A stretch of 64,000 bases of DNA, taken from the NCBI GenBank assembly GCA_964463485.1, contig CAYXDO010000014.1:43183-107182 (forward strand), given 5' to 3'. Positions within the stretch are counted from its first letter, which is position 1, and each line of letters starts with the position of its first letter. The notes under the pieces were generated by a model. The model was not told where the DNA came from, searched no databases, and saw nothing but the letters and a program-made list of their open reading frames with translations. Positions 43,001 through 51,507 of this stretch are shown one piece after another. Source of the DNA: CAYXDO01 sp964463485 (GTDB taxonomy: Bacteria; Myxococcota; Kuafuiibacteriia; Kuafuiibacteriales; Kuafuiibacteriaceae). The position numbers were made by a program, and so were the translations under genes.

Positions 43001-43694
43001 GCTTCTTGCCGTCGAACAACAAATTGCGGACGTCGTAGGTCGTCCGATCAAGCGGCTCTAGGGGCTCCGCTGGCTCACCAAGCCCTTCCAGCTGCCGAGA
43101 AAGCAGATCTGGCTTGGGCGAAGGCGAAGGGCCGCCGGAGCCAGCGAAAACGGTCGCCTCCTCCCCGCCAGCCAAGAACTCCGTGGCGCCATCGTCGGTC
43201 GCGGTCCACGGGCTCGCCCCCTGAGGTACGTCTTCGCCACGCATGACCGGCAACTCCACCGGCTTCTCGGCCTCCGCCAAGCGCTTGGCACGCTTCAAGA
43301 GGTCCGCGTACTCACGAGACTCCGGCTCGAGCCGCACCGCTTGCCCGAGGAATTGTATGGCCCGCTTGGCCATACCCTTCTGCAACAGCAGCGAACCCAT
43401 CAACGCGAGCGCCTGCGGATTGTCTTGATCTACAATCAGCGCTTCTTTGATCTGCTCCAACGCTTCGCGGAATCGGCCTCGGCCCGACTCCGCCACCGCC
43501 AACGCAAGGCGCCCTCCTACCGAGCTTGGGTGAAAATTGAGCCCCCTGCGCGCGATCTCCGCCGCGCGCTCATGACTTGCCTGCCGGTTGTATTCCTCCG
43601 CGAGGGTGATGAACACCAACGAGCGGGGATTTGCTTCGAGCTCTGCCTCGTACGCCGTGATCCTGCGCCGGTCCTTGTCGTCGGGCTCCGCCAA
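40020..43694 (-). CDS. Large TPR protein with one transmembrane helix
   Basis: The protein has 1224 residues. N-terminal TPRs (about 15-130, for example 'LVFITLAEEYNRQ') are followed by a long Lys/Pro/Glu-rich disordered region with KPEK-type repeats (about 320-500), one membrane helix near 565 (TWWGTVMVVGGLSAWGGYVA), and many TPRs to the C-terminus ('DAAFRYYGEILSKRPHD', 'VDARFGLAQILAAKNKP'). The topology suggests a cytoplasmic N-terminus and a periplasmic TPR array. It is the first gene of the operon with the Fe-S protein and the hydrolase; TTG 43694 is the apparent start. It may be a scaffold; function is not shown. Confidence 0.75.
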   Translation of the reverse strand: MAEPDDKDRRRITAYEAELEANPRSLVFITLAEEYNRQASHERAAEIARRGLNFHPSSVGGRLALAVAESGRGRFREALEQIKEALIVDQDNPQALALMGSLLLQKGMAKRAIQFLGQAVRLEPESREYADLLKRAKRLAEAEKPVELPVMRGEDVPQGASPWTATDDGATEFLAGGEEATVFAGSGGPSPSPKPDLLSRQLEGLGEPAEPLEPLDRTTYDVRNLLFDGKKQAPSKPPPPKVGGSAADYSRIVSPLFDTPVSEPEPLTEGIAVSAELSMPAGLPEPPEPPKENQPTRVERSDPKKAPSAPSSRPVASSKPSSMPPPPPVSNAAEPPKSESRRSVPPPAPPPDEAPTKPPPEAKPEKAADEVREAGAAPADDKAAQREARIAAAKAAKAKKAEEAAKAAEGVAPKGDERAEKHEKAEKFEKPEKSEKQDKSEKPDKSEKPEKPEKTEKPLKPEKAAKPEKSPEPKAGKADEEKPKLKPDPKRPSEERPATQMVDEAIWALYGGDKPTAKKDPSVDEPKPKAREKDKEAGRAEAGGRREVMVVRTGKGMGRLTWWGTVMVVGGLSAWGGYVAMSRRAPAGVNDAEEELRNLGHDLEDASLASLLSADEALDALIGSYPDLRSVLTAARAEIAAREWLEFGQSADALLRAKSALGSLSATTPTVEAVAAMAITSSGAKGLEIAKREVDAALVRFPGSPKALLQKARMAVKLGDEKAALAALHEARALHPARRETLLELARWHARNGNLDAAFRYYGEILSKRPHDVQAALERYTLGQSSGKDPEAVQTQAILFGLLKEERKEVAKDEAGRGALLFAVADFSRGDREGAIEQLGRAEAAYASSAAFKTVVADLYLAAGGWDRAVELYEAAAKLDPKSPEIQVGLARARFGVAAKLDSDWKGDSRTDGLGQVELPYGSVRLTPGTFALVAVTPRTGAFPPITSKLMSSEKLEDALEAANFAELSRRARMAGRVEEALGLVEQARKLEKDPAWDAELGQVMLASQKPEDARSAFEAAIAADPTSVDARFGLAQILAAKNKPIEALAALEPILESNQLIPKALKLLAKLRKERGDDRGAKDALSRIADVSGSDTQTLLELGSVEHAQKDYEAALNRYTSALKLNKSLGTPPKKGAKDERSGVDLYYLGRIVLEEDAKRGVAMLEAALTHDDAPDEAHFYLGRHLIKQPKTKRQGQKELELFRKARPDGDLAKEAQKLLRGR

Positions 43695-43869
43695 GCCGGG
43701 CTGATGCTAGCCGGCCCCACGAGAGGAGGAAAGTGTTCGGTCGCTTTTGGGCCGAAGGCTCGAGGAGCGCGGGATTCTGACCACGGGCGTTTCAACCGGG
43801 TCGAGCTGCGGCGTTGGCGAGAATCACGGGAAGCTTGCTCGGTCGCACCCGTCCGTGGTTTCGGTGCCC

Positions 43870-46599
43870 ATGGTGTACGACAGAGGCCGCGGCGGGCAGC
43901 GGGATGGACGAAGCGGCGGAGCGCGCGGCACCGGCGGAGGACGCGGACGCTCCTTCGGAGACGCACGCCCCGGCGCTCGCGGCCCGGGGCTCAAACCTCG
44001 GTCCGATCGGCGATTCGAAGGACGCGGAGAGCGGAGCTTCGATCGAGAACGCCCCGCTCGCACCTTCTCGGGGAGCCGAGATGAACGAAGCTCCGACCGA
44101 CCCCGACGCTCGTTCGACGAGCGCGGCGATCGCCCAGACCGCGGACGACGACCTTTCGAAGACCGCCGCGAAGACCGCGGAAGACGGCCCTTTGAAGACC
44201 GTGGACGACGGCCCTTCGAGAACCGCGGTCGGTCCGAAGATCGACGATCATTTGGGGATCGAGGGCAACGAGCGTTCGGCGATCGGGGGCAGCGGCCGTT
44301 CGAAGACCGCGGACGACCCTTCGAAGATCGCGGGCGTAGGTCCTTTGAAGATCGGGGACGACGGCCCTTCGAAGATCGGGGACGACGACCCTTCGAAGAT
44401 CGGGGACGACGGCCCTTCGAAGATCGGGGACGACGGCCCTTCGAAGATCGTGGGCGCAGGCCCTTCGAAGATCGTGGGCGCAGGTCCTTCGAAGATCGGG
44501 GACGACGGTCTCTTGGCTCCACCGATCGCGGCCGCTCGTTCGAAAATCGCGGTCAGCGTAGGTTCGACGACCGCGGCCCGCGCAGGTCCGAAGACCGGGG
44601 CTTCGGCGGCGCGCGCTCCTTCGACCGCGGACGCTCCTTCGACCGCCAAGATCGATACCGAGACCGTCCGAGCCAAGACCGACCTCGAGACTCGAGAGAG
44701 CTCGAAAGTCGGCCCGATCGGCCCGATCGCAAAAGCTCGAGCGACGCGCGCGGAGGCTCGCGAGAGCTCGTCGGGGTCGATGAATCGAAGCTCGACAGCC
44801 AATTCGAAGCCTGGAACGAGGCCGAAGACGAAGATGACTTCGACCCGGCCTGGGACGACGCGGAAGACGACGCCTTCGATGACGCGGGCGACGAGGAAGA
44901 CGGCGCCGCTGAGGACGTCGCAGGTGACGAGTCCGACGTACGTGATGAGTCCGACGTGGGTAATGAGTCCGGCGGAGGTGATGAGTCCGGCGGAGGTGAT
45001 GAGTCCGATGTAGGTGATGAGTCCGACGCAGATGAATCCGACGTGGACGAAGAGTCCGACCTAGGTGACGAGTCCGACGTAAGTGATGGGTCCGACGTAG
45101 GTGATGGGTCCGACGTAGGTGATGAGTCCGACGTAGGTGATGAGTCCGACGCAGATGAATCCGACGTGGACGAAGAGTCCGAGGCCGTTGATGGAGACGT
45201 CGAGTCCCGTCAAGACGACGGGTCCGTGGCCGTCAAGCCCAACGTCGGAGACACCTCCAGAGTGCCCGATGAATCGGCCGCCCGTGGTGAGGCCCAAGAG
45301 GCCCAACGATCCGAAGCAGCGGCCGCGGAGTCCGAGGAAGAGGATGCCGAGGCGCCCTTCGATCAAGGGGACGATCTCGAGCCGGCCGGAGAGTCACGGT
45401 CGCGGCCGAGCGCAGGTTTTGGCCCGCGGATCGTAGAGAAGCGCGGCGCCTCGCTTCTGCTTCGTCGCGGCCGCATCCGAGCGTACTCACACCCGTGGAT
45501 CTTCCGCGGAGACGTCGAGGAGGTCGGGGTCCCCGAGGGACCCGTCCGGATCATCGACGGGCTGGGGCGTTTCGTCGGCCGTGGCTTCATGAACGCCCAC
45601 ACCTCGCTCTGTTGTCGCATCCTCTCGCGAGAGGACGTACCGATCGACGAACGCTTCTTTGCCGCTCGGATCGCCGGCGCGCGGGCGCGACGCCTTTCGA
45701 TCGACCGCGAGGCCTACAGGCTCGTGTTCAGCGAGGGGGACGGACTTCCTGGGTTGATCGCGGATCGGTACGGATCCGTGTTGGTCATTCAGTGTCTGAC
45801 TCTCGGAATGTCGAGGCTTCGACCTCTGATCGTATCGGCGCTTCGGAGTGAGCTCGGAGAGTTGGCCGTGTTCTCGGCCGACGATCCGCACTCGGCCGAG
45901 CTCGAAGGGTTCACGCCGGTCCGAGGTTGGTTCGACAAAGAGGGTCCGGCGTCGCTCGTCATCGACGAGAACGGAGTGAAATCGACGGTTCGGTTTGGAG
46001 TCGGCCACAAGACCGGCCTCTACCTCGACCAAGCCGAGAACCGTGTTCGGATCGCGAAGCTCGCCGAGGGTCGCAGAGTTCTGGACGCGTTTTCGTATGC
46101 GGGCGGGTTCGCGATTCAAGCGGCGAAGCGAGGCGCCGCCAGCGTAGTCAGCGTCGACTCCTCCCCCGACGCGATCTCCCTGCAGAAAGCCAACCTGGAG
46201 CTCAACGGGCTGACGGGGGAAGTTCAGCTCGTCGAAGCCAACGCGTTCGACGAGCTACGGCGTCGGGAGCGCAGCCGAGAGAAGTTCGGATTGGTCGTCC
46301 TCGACCCACCTCCGTTCGCTCCGAGCCGTCGGAGCCTCGAGTCCGCCGCGCGAGGGTACAAAGAGGTAAATCTGCGCGCCATGCGGTTGCTCGATCGCGG
46401 TGGCCTGCTAGCTACGTTCACTTGCTCTCACCATGCCTCGGACGCCTTCCTCGAAGACGTCTGTCGGGAGGCCGCCGCAGACGCGCGCTGCTCGTTCCGA
46501 GTTCGCGAGCGGCTCGACCAACCGTCCGACCACCCCGTCGATCTGGCCGTGCCCGAGTCGCGATATCTTCGGGGACTGCTCTTAGAAGTCGTCGACTGA
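43870..46599 (+). CDS. RlmI-like 23S rRNA (cytosine-C5) methyltransferase with long low-complexity N-terminus
   Basis: The protein has 909 residues. The last roughly 395 residues (from about 515) are a complete RlmI/YccW-type enzyme: a PUA domain ('HPWIFRGDVEEVG'), then a SAM-dependent methyltransferase with 'VLDAFSYAGGFAIQAAKRGA' and the catalytic 'VVLDPPPFAPSRRS', ending 'FTCSHHAS'. The usual enzyme is about 396 residues, so some 510 extra residues precede it: an Arg/Gly-rich part, many RRPFEDRG octapeptide repeats, and an acidic DESDVG-rich part. The basic-then-acidic order suggests an RNA-binding or condensate-forming tail. The start is ATG 43870; the frame continues to 43747. The exact modified base is unproven. 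Confidence 0.8.
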   Translation: MVYDRGRGGQRDGRSGGARGTGGGRGRSFGDARPGARGPGLKPRSDRRFEGRGERSFDRERPARTFSGSRDERSSDRPRRSFDERGDRPDRGRRPFEDRREDRGRRPFEDRGRRPFENRGRSEDRRSFGDRGQRAFGDRGQRPFEDRGRPFEDRGRRSFEDRGRRPFEDRGRRPFEDRGRRPFEDRGRRPFEDRGRRPFEDRGRRSFEDRGRRSLGSTDRGRSFENRGQRRFDDRGPRRSEDRGFGGARSFDRGRSFDRQDRYRDRPSQDRPRDSRELESRPDRPDRKSSSDARGGSRELVGVDESKLDSQFEAWNEAEDEDDFDPAWDDAEDDAFDDAGDEEDGAAEDVAGDESDVRDESDVGNESGGGDESGGGDESDVGDESDADESDVDEESDLGDESDVSDGSDVGDGSDVGDESDVGDESDADESDVDEESEAVDGDVESRQDDGSVAVKPNVGDTSRVPDESAARGEAQEAQRSEAAAAESEEEDAEAPFDQGDDLEPAGESRSRPSAGFGPRIVEKRGASLLLRRGRIRAYSHPWIFRGDVEEVGVPEGPVRIIDGLGRFVGRGFMNAHTSLCCRILSREDVPIDERFFAARIAGARARRLSIDREAYRLVFSEGDGLPGLIADRYGSVLVIQCLTLGMSRLRPLIVSALRSELGELAVFSADDPHSAELEGFTPVRGWFDKEGPASLVIDENGVKSTVRFGVGHKTGLYLDQAENRVRIAKLAEGRRVLDAFSYAGGFAIQAAKRGAASVVSVDSSPDAISLQKANLELNGLTGEVQLVEANAFDELRRRERSREKFGLVVLDPPPFAPSRRSLESAARGYKEVNLRAMRLLDRGGLLATFTCSHHASDAFLEDVCREAAADARCSFRVRERLDQPSDHPVDLAVPESRYLRGLLLEVVD
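44145..44520 (+). repeat. 24-bp tandem repeats encoding RRPFEDRG units
   Basis: About a dozen imperfect 24-bp units of the type CCTTCGAAGATCGGGGACGA lie in tandem and in frame inside the methyltransferase gene. They also leave other frames open on both strands, which explains long false ORFs here. Confidence 0.85.
44932..45190 (+). repeat. 15/18-bp repeats encoding acidic DESDVG units
   Basis: Repeated GATGAGTCCGACGTAGGT units encode Asp/Glu/Ser/Val/Gly stretches in the methyltransferase's N-terminal tail. The core GAGTCCGAC matches the complement of the intergenic 13-bp repeat at 12196-12273. Confidence 0.85.
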
Positions 46600-46607
46600 C
46601 AGACTCC

Positions 46608-47627
46608 TCAGGCCTTCCGCATCGCCGCGACCATTTTCTGAATTCGCCCGGGCATTCGATGGTGGTGACCCGAGTGCCTGCCTGGGTACTCCTCAACCAC
46701 CGGCTCGACCCCTAGAGCGCGAAGCTTCCTGCCGAGCTGGCGGTGACCCAGGCACAGGCCATACTCGTCGTCCGTCCCCGCCTCGAGGTGAATGAGACGG
46801 AGAGATTGGAGCGCGTCCACGTGGCGATCGACCATGTGAATCGGATCCCACGCCAAAAAACGCTCGAACACGGCCGGAATCAAAGCACCCGTGTCGAGAT
46901 CGAAATACACGTCTCCGAGGAGCGGCGGGGCCCCCACGTTGGGCGCGAAGCAGGGACACATGGAGAGATTCAACATCGCGGCCTCGTCCCCGCGGCCGGC
47001 GAGCGCCCGTGGATTCGGGCTGCCCAGCCAACGCTCGAGAAAGGAATTCACCCCGCCGGCTCGGCGAATCGCCCCGACCGTGATCGGGAGGGTATGAGTA
47101 TACAGGTATTCATACCAGGAGTCTCCGGCAGAGCTCATGACACACGAAAAACGATCGGACCGTAACATACCCAACACGAGCGCACCGAAGCCCCCGCTCG
47201 AGTGACCCAGCACTCCCCGAAATTTGCGATCCCGATGAGTATGAAAGCGCCCGTCGACGAACTCGACGAGCTCGTCCGCCACGTAGTCCATGTGGGGGCC
47301 ATGGGCCGGAGAATTGACGTACTGGCTCGCGCCGAGCTTGGTCGTCCCGTCTGGAAAGACCACGATGGCCTTGTCCTCCTCGCGAGCCATGACTCGATCG
47401 AGCGCGTCGGCGAGGGCGGGAGCAAATATTCCAGGGTCGTTCAAGTACCCCGCGCCGCGCCCCGACCAACCCGCCAGCAGGAACACCACCGGATAAGGCT
47501 CCTTGCGGGCTTCGTCATATCGCGGCGGAACATACACCGGCAAGCGCCGAACGTGAGGATCCCCCATGAGATTGCCGAGCAGGAGCTGACTCTCGTGCTC
47601 GAACACGCGGACGTCAGGCAGAGCCAC
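46608..47627 (-). CDS. Esterase-D-like alpha/beta hydrolase
   Basis: The protein has 339 residues. It has the esterase/antigen-85-like fold: 'YPVVFLLAGWSGRGAGY', the nucleophile elbow GHSSGGFGAL, and late Asp and His candidates ('EAGTDDEYGL', 'HSGHHHRMP'). No signal peptide is present. The GTG at 47627 is the start; a TAGCTC hexamer lies 12 nt upstream. The methyltransferase gene on the other strand ends 9 nt before its stop (convergent). The substrate is an ester of unknown type. Confidence 0.7.
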   Translation of the reverse strand: MALPDVRVFEHESQLLLGNLMGDPHVRRLPVYVPPRYDEARKEPYPVVFLLAGWSGRGAGYLNDPGIFAPALADALDRVMAREEDKAIVVFPDGTTKLGASQYVNSPAHGPHMDYVADELVEFVDGRFHTHRDRKFRGVLGHSSGGFGALVLGMLRSDRFSCVMSSAGDSWYEYLYTHTLPITVGAIRRAGGVNSFLERWLGSPNPRALAGRGDEAAMLNLSMCPCFAPNVGAPPLLGDVYFDLDTGALIPAVFERFLAWDPIHMVDRHVDALQSLRLIHLEAGTDDEYGLCLGHRQLGRKLRALGVEPVVEEYPGRHSGHHHRMPGRIQKMVAAMRKA

Positions 47628-47659
47628 GACTACGAGCTAACACGAACCGGCGGGAATGG

Positions 47660-48664
47660 TCACGTCTGGCCCAGCGGCTCGCCGTTCTTGCCGCGTAGCC
47701 AACTCCCAAGGGGGTCGAAGACCAACTCCCGGGCGCGGTCGTTGATGAACAAGTCTGCGTGCGCAAACCAATCGCGATCATCCCCGACCTCCAACAGATC
47801 GACCGAAGGTAAGACTCTCTCGATCGAGCGGACCGTCTCTTTGGGAACGATGCCATCGGCGTTCGCGATGATGGCGAGCGCTGGGATGGGACGGCCCGCG
47901 ATCGCTTCGGTGACGTTGAGTCCGTCGAGGTGAAGGTCCTTTGTGCGGAACCACTCGGCGAGCTCACGGTTTAGCTCGGGGCTCGGATCGTCGACGGTTT
48001 GAGTCAAGATCTCGGGGTTGGACAGGTCGATGTTCTTGGCGTTCATGTAGAGCGACAAAGCCCCCGGCACCCGCCGCAAGGCCGGCAACGCGACTCGCGC
48101 AAACGATCGAGTGCCCCTGATCTTCAGCGCTCCGGCGACACGTCGAGATGCAAAAGCGACCCGCAACAGCGGATGAATTCGCTCCCATCGCAACGGCGCA
48201 CCCATCGAAACGATCGCGCCGACAGGAGCCTCGCGCTCGTGAGCGAGGTACCCGTACACAATCGCGCCCCCGAGGCTGCACCCAATCACGTCCACCTCGT
48301 TGCGATCGGACTCGGTCAGCGCGAAAATCTCTTCGATGACTCGCGGAAGATCGATCCGCGCAAGGGGCGACAACCCGATCGGGCCGAGCCCGTTGGAGCC
48401 CTCTCCGTGGGATCTCGACGCCCCCCCCTGCCCGCGCAGGTTCGTGGTCCATACCTCAAACCCATCCAGCGCGAGGTGCTCGACCAAAGAAACGCCCCGC
48501 GGATGATACGCTAGAATGAAGCTGTTCATGCCGTAGCCGGGCACGATCAAGAGCGGCTTCAGCGAACGGTCACGCCGATCGGGCGCCGAGTACCGAAACA
48601 ACTCGAGAGTCCAGCCGTCCTTGGTGCGCGGCCTGCCATTCCACTGCAGAAGTCGAGAAGTCAC
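47660..48664 (-). CDS. Alpha/beta-fold hydrolase
   Basis: The protein has 334 residues. It shows 'LLIVPGYGMNSF' (oxyanion region), the nucleophile elbow GCSLGGAIVYG, Asp in 'IANADGIVP' and His in 'FAHADLF'. The general look ('LRGQGGAS', 'LDGFEVW') recalls lipases and polyhydroxyalkanoate-synthase-like hydrolases. The elbow residue is Ser, so it should hydrolyse rather than polymerise. GTG 48664 is the start. It lies 32 nt upstream of the esterase gene on the same strand and may be cotranscribed with it. Confidence 0.7.
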   Translation of the reverse strand: MTSRLLQWNGRPRTKDGWTLELFRYSAPDRRDRSLKPLLIVPGYGMNSFILAYHPRGVSLVEHLALDGFEVWTTNLRGQGGASRSHGEGSNGLGPIGLSPLARIDLPRVIEEIFALTESDRNEVDVIGCSLGGAIVYGYLAHEREAPVGAIVSMGAPLRWERIHPLLRVAFASRRVAGALKIRGTRSFARVALPALRRVPGALSLYMNAKNIDLSNPEILTQTVDDPSPELNRELAEWFRTKDLHLDGLNVTEAIAGRPIPALAIIANADGIVPKETVRSIERVLPSVDLLEVGDDRDWFAHADLFINDRARELVFDPLGSWLRGKNGEPLGQT

Positions 48665-48761
48665 TCGTTCACACTCGAAATGACTCCGCTGTCATCGACC
48701 GCGGAGCGACTCGCATTCCTTCCCATACCGAATGGTAGGGGCCCAAAGCCAATTTTGACAA

Positions 48762-49688
48762 CTAGGGTGATTGGGGAGGATCTCGGTCCAACCCCACGTC
48801 TTGCCAGCTTGCAGGGTCTTCAACCGCCTCGAGATGGGTTAGCACGGTCACCTGGGGAATGGCCTGGCGAATGTCGCGCTCAACCTGCTCCAGAAGATCG
48901 TGACCGCGTCGAACGGTCCACTCACCTGGCACGAGCACGTGCATCGAGACGAATTTTCTCGATCCCGCCTGGCGAGTCCGCACCGCATGAAACTGGATCG
49001 TCTCGGTCGTGTAACTTTTCAGGACGCGGTCGAGGGCGGTGAGATCTTCGGCCGCCAGGGCGACGTCCAGCAGGCCGTGAGCCGATCGATGCATGAGTTT
49101 GGCGCCCGTCCACACGATGTTGGCAGCGACGAGCAGCGCGACGATCGGATCGAAGATCAACCAACCCGTGGTCACGGCGAGCCCAAGCCCGACGAGCACG
49201 CCGGCCGAGGTCAAGACGTCCGTCATGAGATGATGTGCGTCGGCCTCGAGCGCGATGGAGTGGTGCCGCTTTCCCGCCGAAAGAAGAGTCCTGGCGGTCG
49301 CGAAATTCACGACCGACGCCAACACGGAGACGCCCAAACCCAGGCTGATTTGCTCGATGGGTTTCGGGTGAAACAAGCGAGGGATCGAGGCCCAGACGAT
49401 GGCGCCGGCCGCGATCATGATCAGGCCTCCTTCGAGGCCGCTCGCGAAATACTCGGCCTTGGTGTGCCCATGCGGGTGCTCGTCGTCGGGAGGCTGAGCA
49501 GCCAGCGTGAGCATCGCCAAAGTCACCACGGCAGCCACGAGATTCACGACCGACTCGAGCGCATCGGAGAGTAGACCCACGGACCCCGTGAGCAAGTATG
49601 CGAGGGCCTTCAGCGCGATGGTGAGGACCGCCGCGGCAATGGAGAGCCAGGCGAAGCGAGTCAGCGCAGCCGGGCCCGTCGTCTCCAT
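48762..49688 (-). CDS. Cation diffusion facilitator (CDF) family metal transporter
   Basis: The protein has 308 residues and about six membrane helices. The metal-site motifs of CDF proteins are present: 'LLSDALESVVN' in TM2, 'HPHGHTKAEYFA' in the loop, and 'EADAHHLMTDVLTS' in TM5, followed by a cytoplasmic ferredoxin-like domain ('VRTRQAGSRKFVSMHVLVPG', 'VERDIRQAIP'). It exports Zn2+, Fe2+ or a similar divalent ion in exchange for protons. Metal choice cannot be read with certainty. An AAGGGGC ribosome site precedes the ATG. Confidence 0.85.
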   Translation of the reverse strand: METTGPAALTRFAWLSIAAAVLTIALKALAYLLTGSVGLLSDALESVVNLVAAVVTLAMLTLAAQPPDDEHPHGHTKAEYFASGLEGGLIMIAAGAIVWASIPRLFHPKPIEQISLGLGVSVLASVVNFATARTLLSAGKRHHSIALEADAHHLMTDVLTSAGVLVGLGLAVTTGWLIFDPIVALLVAANIVWTGAKLMHRSAHGLLDVALAAEDLTALDRVLKSYTTETIQFHAVRTRQAGSRKFVSMHVLVPGEWTVRRGHDLLEQVERDIRQAIPQVTVLTHLEAVEDPASWQDVGLDRDPPQSP

Positions 49689-49740
49689 GCCCCTTCATGG
49701 TCCCGTTGCCCGACCGTGACAAGCGAAGCGTCGCGTGAGC

Positions 49741-51507
49741 TCAGGCTCCCGGCTCCGGCAGCTCCATCGCGAAGGTGGTCCCTTCGGGTCCGGAGCTCTT
49801 GATTCGGATTTCTCCGCGGTGCGCGCGCAACACTCGCCGCGCGATGGCGAGGCCGAGGCCAGTGCCCTTCGGGGATTTGATGCCCGGTCGGTGAACCCGC
49901 TCGAACTCATCGAAGACCCGGGCTCGCTCGGACTCTGGAATGCCCAACCCATTGTCCGAAAACTCGATGATCGTAGCGCCGTTCTGCTTGGTCGCGTGGA
50001 CCTCGATGCGCGCGGTCTCCCGCTCGTTGTAGGTGATCGCGTTCTTTCCGAGATTGTACAGGACGAGCGTCAGGAGCTCCTTGTCGACCGAGAGCTCGAT
50101 CCCTTCGACGTCCCCCACCCACTCGAAGCGCCGCCCCGTTCCGAGCAAGTCCGTCTTGGCCCGATCTACGAGCTCGGCGAGCGAGACTCTCTCGACGTTC
50201 GGCACCCAGCGGTCCTTCGAAAGCCGGGAGAACGAGAGGATATTCTCGACGAGTGTACTCAGACTATCCACCTCCCTCACGATTCGAGCCGGATAGTCCT
50301 GCCCCTTCGACAGGTCCGAGGCCCGCCGCTCGAGGGACTCTGCCAGAAGCCGAATCGATGCCAGCGGAGTGCGCAACTCGTGAGAGACAGTCGCCACGAA
50401 CTGACTCTTGAGCTCGAGCAAACGCCTCTCGCGAGACACGAGCGTGGCCACCACCGCGATCACGGCGATGGCCAGGCCGAAACAGACCGCGAGCAACCCG
50501 ACCTTGACCAAGAAACGCTCCTCGGCCGTCGAGGCGGCCCGATCCCACCGCTTCGAGTGCGCTGCTATCGGAAGCTCAGCGAGCAAGTGTCGCCCCGCCG
50601 GAGCGAGTGTCACGTCCACTGCGTCAGGCCCAGTGGCGGACAGGCTCTTTGAAATCTCGAAGAGTATGGCTGAGATTTCGAGCTCAACGCCGGCCAGACC
50701 CTCGCTCGTCGGTTGGACCCCAAGCCGTCCGTCGATGAGCATGGGTTCCTCCACCTTGTCCGGGAGCTCTACGGGCGGTGTGGATCGCCGCGAGCTCTCC
50801 CGCGCAAAGTCCTCGGTCACCAGTCCGGCGAAGCGACCGAGTGACAGGATCCGATCGGCGACAGCACGAAAGTCGGCCTCCGAAAACCGCTCGCGGGCGA
50901 GCAACAACTGTCGCATCGATCCAGGCAAGCCACGATCGGGCAGGCCATCACGAAGTACGACTCGGAACAGAGCGGGAGCAGGGTCCGACTTTGCGCGCAA
51001 CGTCTCGAGCATCGAGAGGGTCGCTGCCAAGTCCCTCTCCGGCGAGACGACGAACACGGATCGGTGTGCGACGATCTCTCGAACGAGGCTCTCGATCTCG
51101 GCCCGGTCTCGCCGATTCAGCGCGACGTCCAGGGACGCGAGCAACTCCTTTCGTCGCATCCAGGGAGACTCGGGCTCGTCGAGCGGGGGCGGAGTGGTTT
51201 CGGCTCGAAACCGCACGGGCCGAGGAAGGAGCAACTCACCTTCCGATGACACCAGAAGCAACCCTTCACTCGGAACGAGCGGGTCTCGGAGGGCCTCCTC
51301 GCGCCGCTCGCGGGATGCCTCTAGCTGGTCGAGGATCCGAGACCGGAGGACCTCCGCGGAGTAGGCTTCGAGCGCGCGCCGCTCGGCCTCGGCAGATTGA
51401 AGCACGTCCTCGCGCTCACGAAGGAATACGCGAAAAAGAGCCCCTAGCCCGACCACGAGCACGCCCGTGGCCAAGACCAGCATCGCGACGACGCGCGGCA
51501 CACTCAC
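49741..51507 (-). CDS. Membrane sensor histidine kinase
   Basis: The protein has 588 residues. Two membrane helices (about 8-27 and 340-362) flank a 310-residue extracytoplasmic sensor region of unknown fold. The HisKA domain has the phospho-His box 'VSHELRTPLASIR' (His near 375), and the ATPase domain has N, G1 and G2 boxes ('SDNGLGIP', 'GTGLGLAI'). No HAMP domain is evident. The GTG overlaps the stop of the vWA lipoprotein gene (GTGA, 51504-51507), so both are made together. No response regulator is adjacent. Confidence 0.85.
   Translation of the reverse strand: MSVPRVVAMLVLATGVLVVGLGALFRVFLREREDVLQSAEAERRALEAYSAEVLRSRILDQLEASRERREEALRDPLVPSEGLLLVSSEGELLLPRPVRFRAETTPPPLDEPESPWMRRKELLASLDVALNRRDRAEIESLVREIVAHRSVFVVSPERDLAATLSMLETLRAKSDPAPALFRVVLRDGLPDRGLPGSMRQLLLARERFSEADFRAVADRILSLGRFAGLVTEDFARESSRRSTPPVELPDKVEEPMLIDGRLGVQPTSEGLAGVELEISAILFEISKSLSATGPDAVDVTLAPAGRHLLAELPIAAHSKRWDRAASTAEERFLVKVGLLAVCFGLAIAVIAVVATLVSRERRLLELKSQFVATVSHELRTPLASIRLLAESLERRASDLSKGQDYPARIVREVDSLSTLVENILSFSRLSKDRWVPNVERVSLAELVDRAKTDLLGTGRRFEWVGDVEGIELSVDKELLTLVLYNLGKNAITYNERETARIEVHATKQNGATIIEFSDNGLGIPESERARVFDEFERVHRPGIKSPKGTGLGLAIARRVLRAHRGEIRIKSSGPEGTTFAMELPEPGA

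Noticed and set aside
43814..45013. 399-residue plus-strand ORF and 232-residue minus-strand ORF
   Set aside because: Both overlap the repeat-rich tail of the methyltransferase and arise from 24-bp and 18-bp units being multiples of three.
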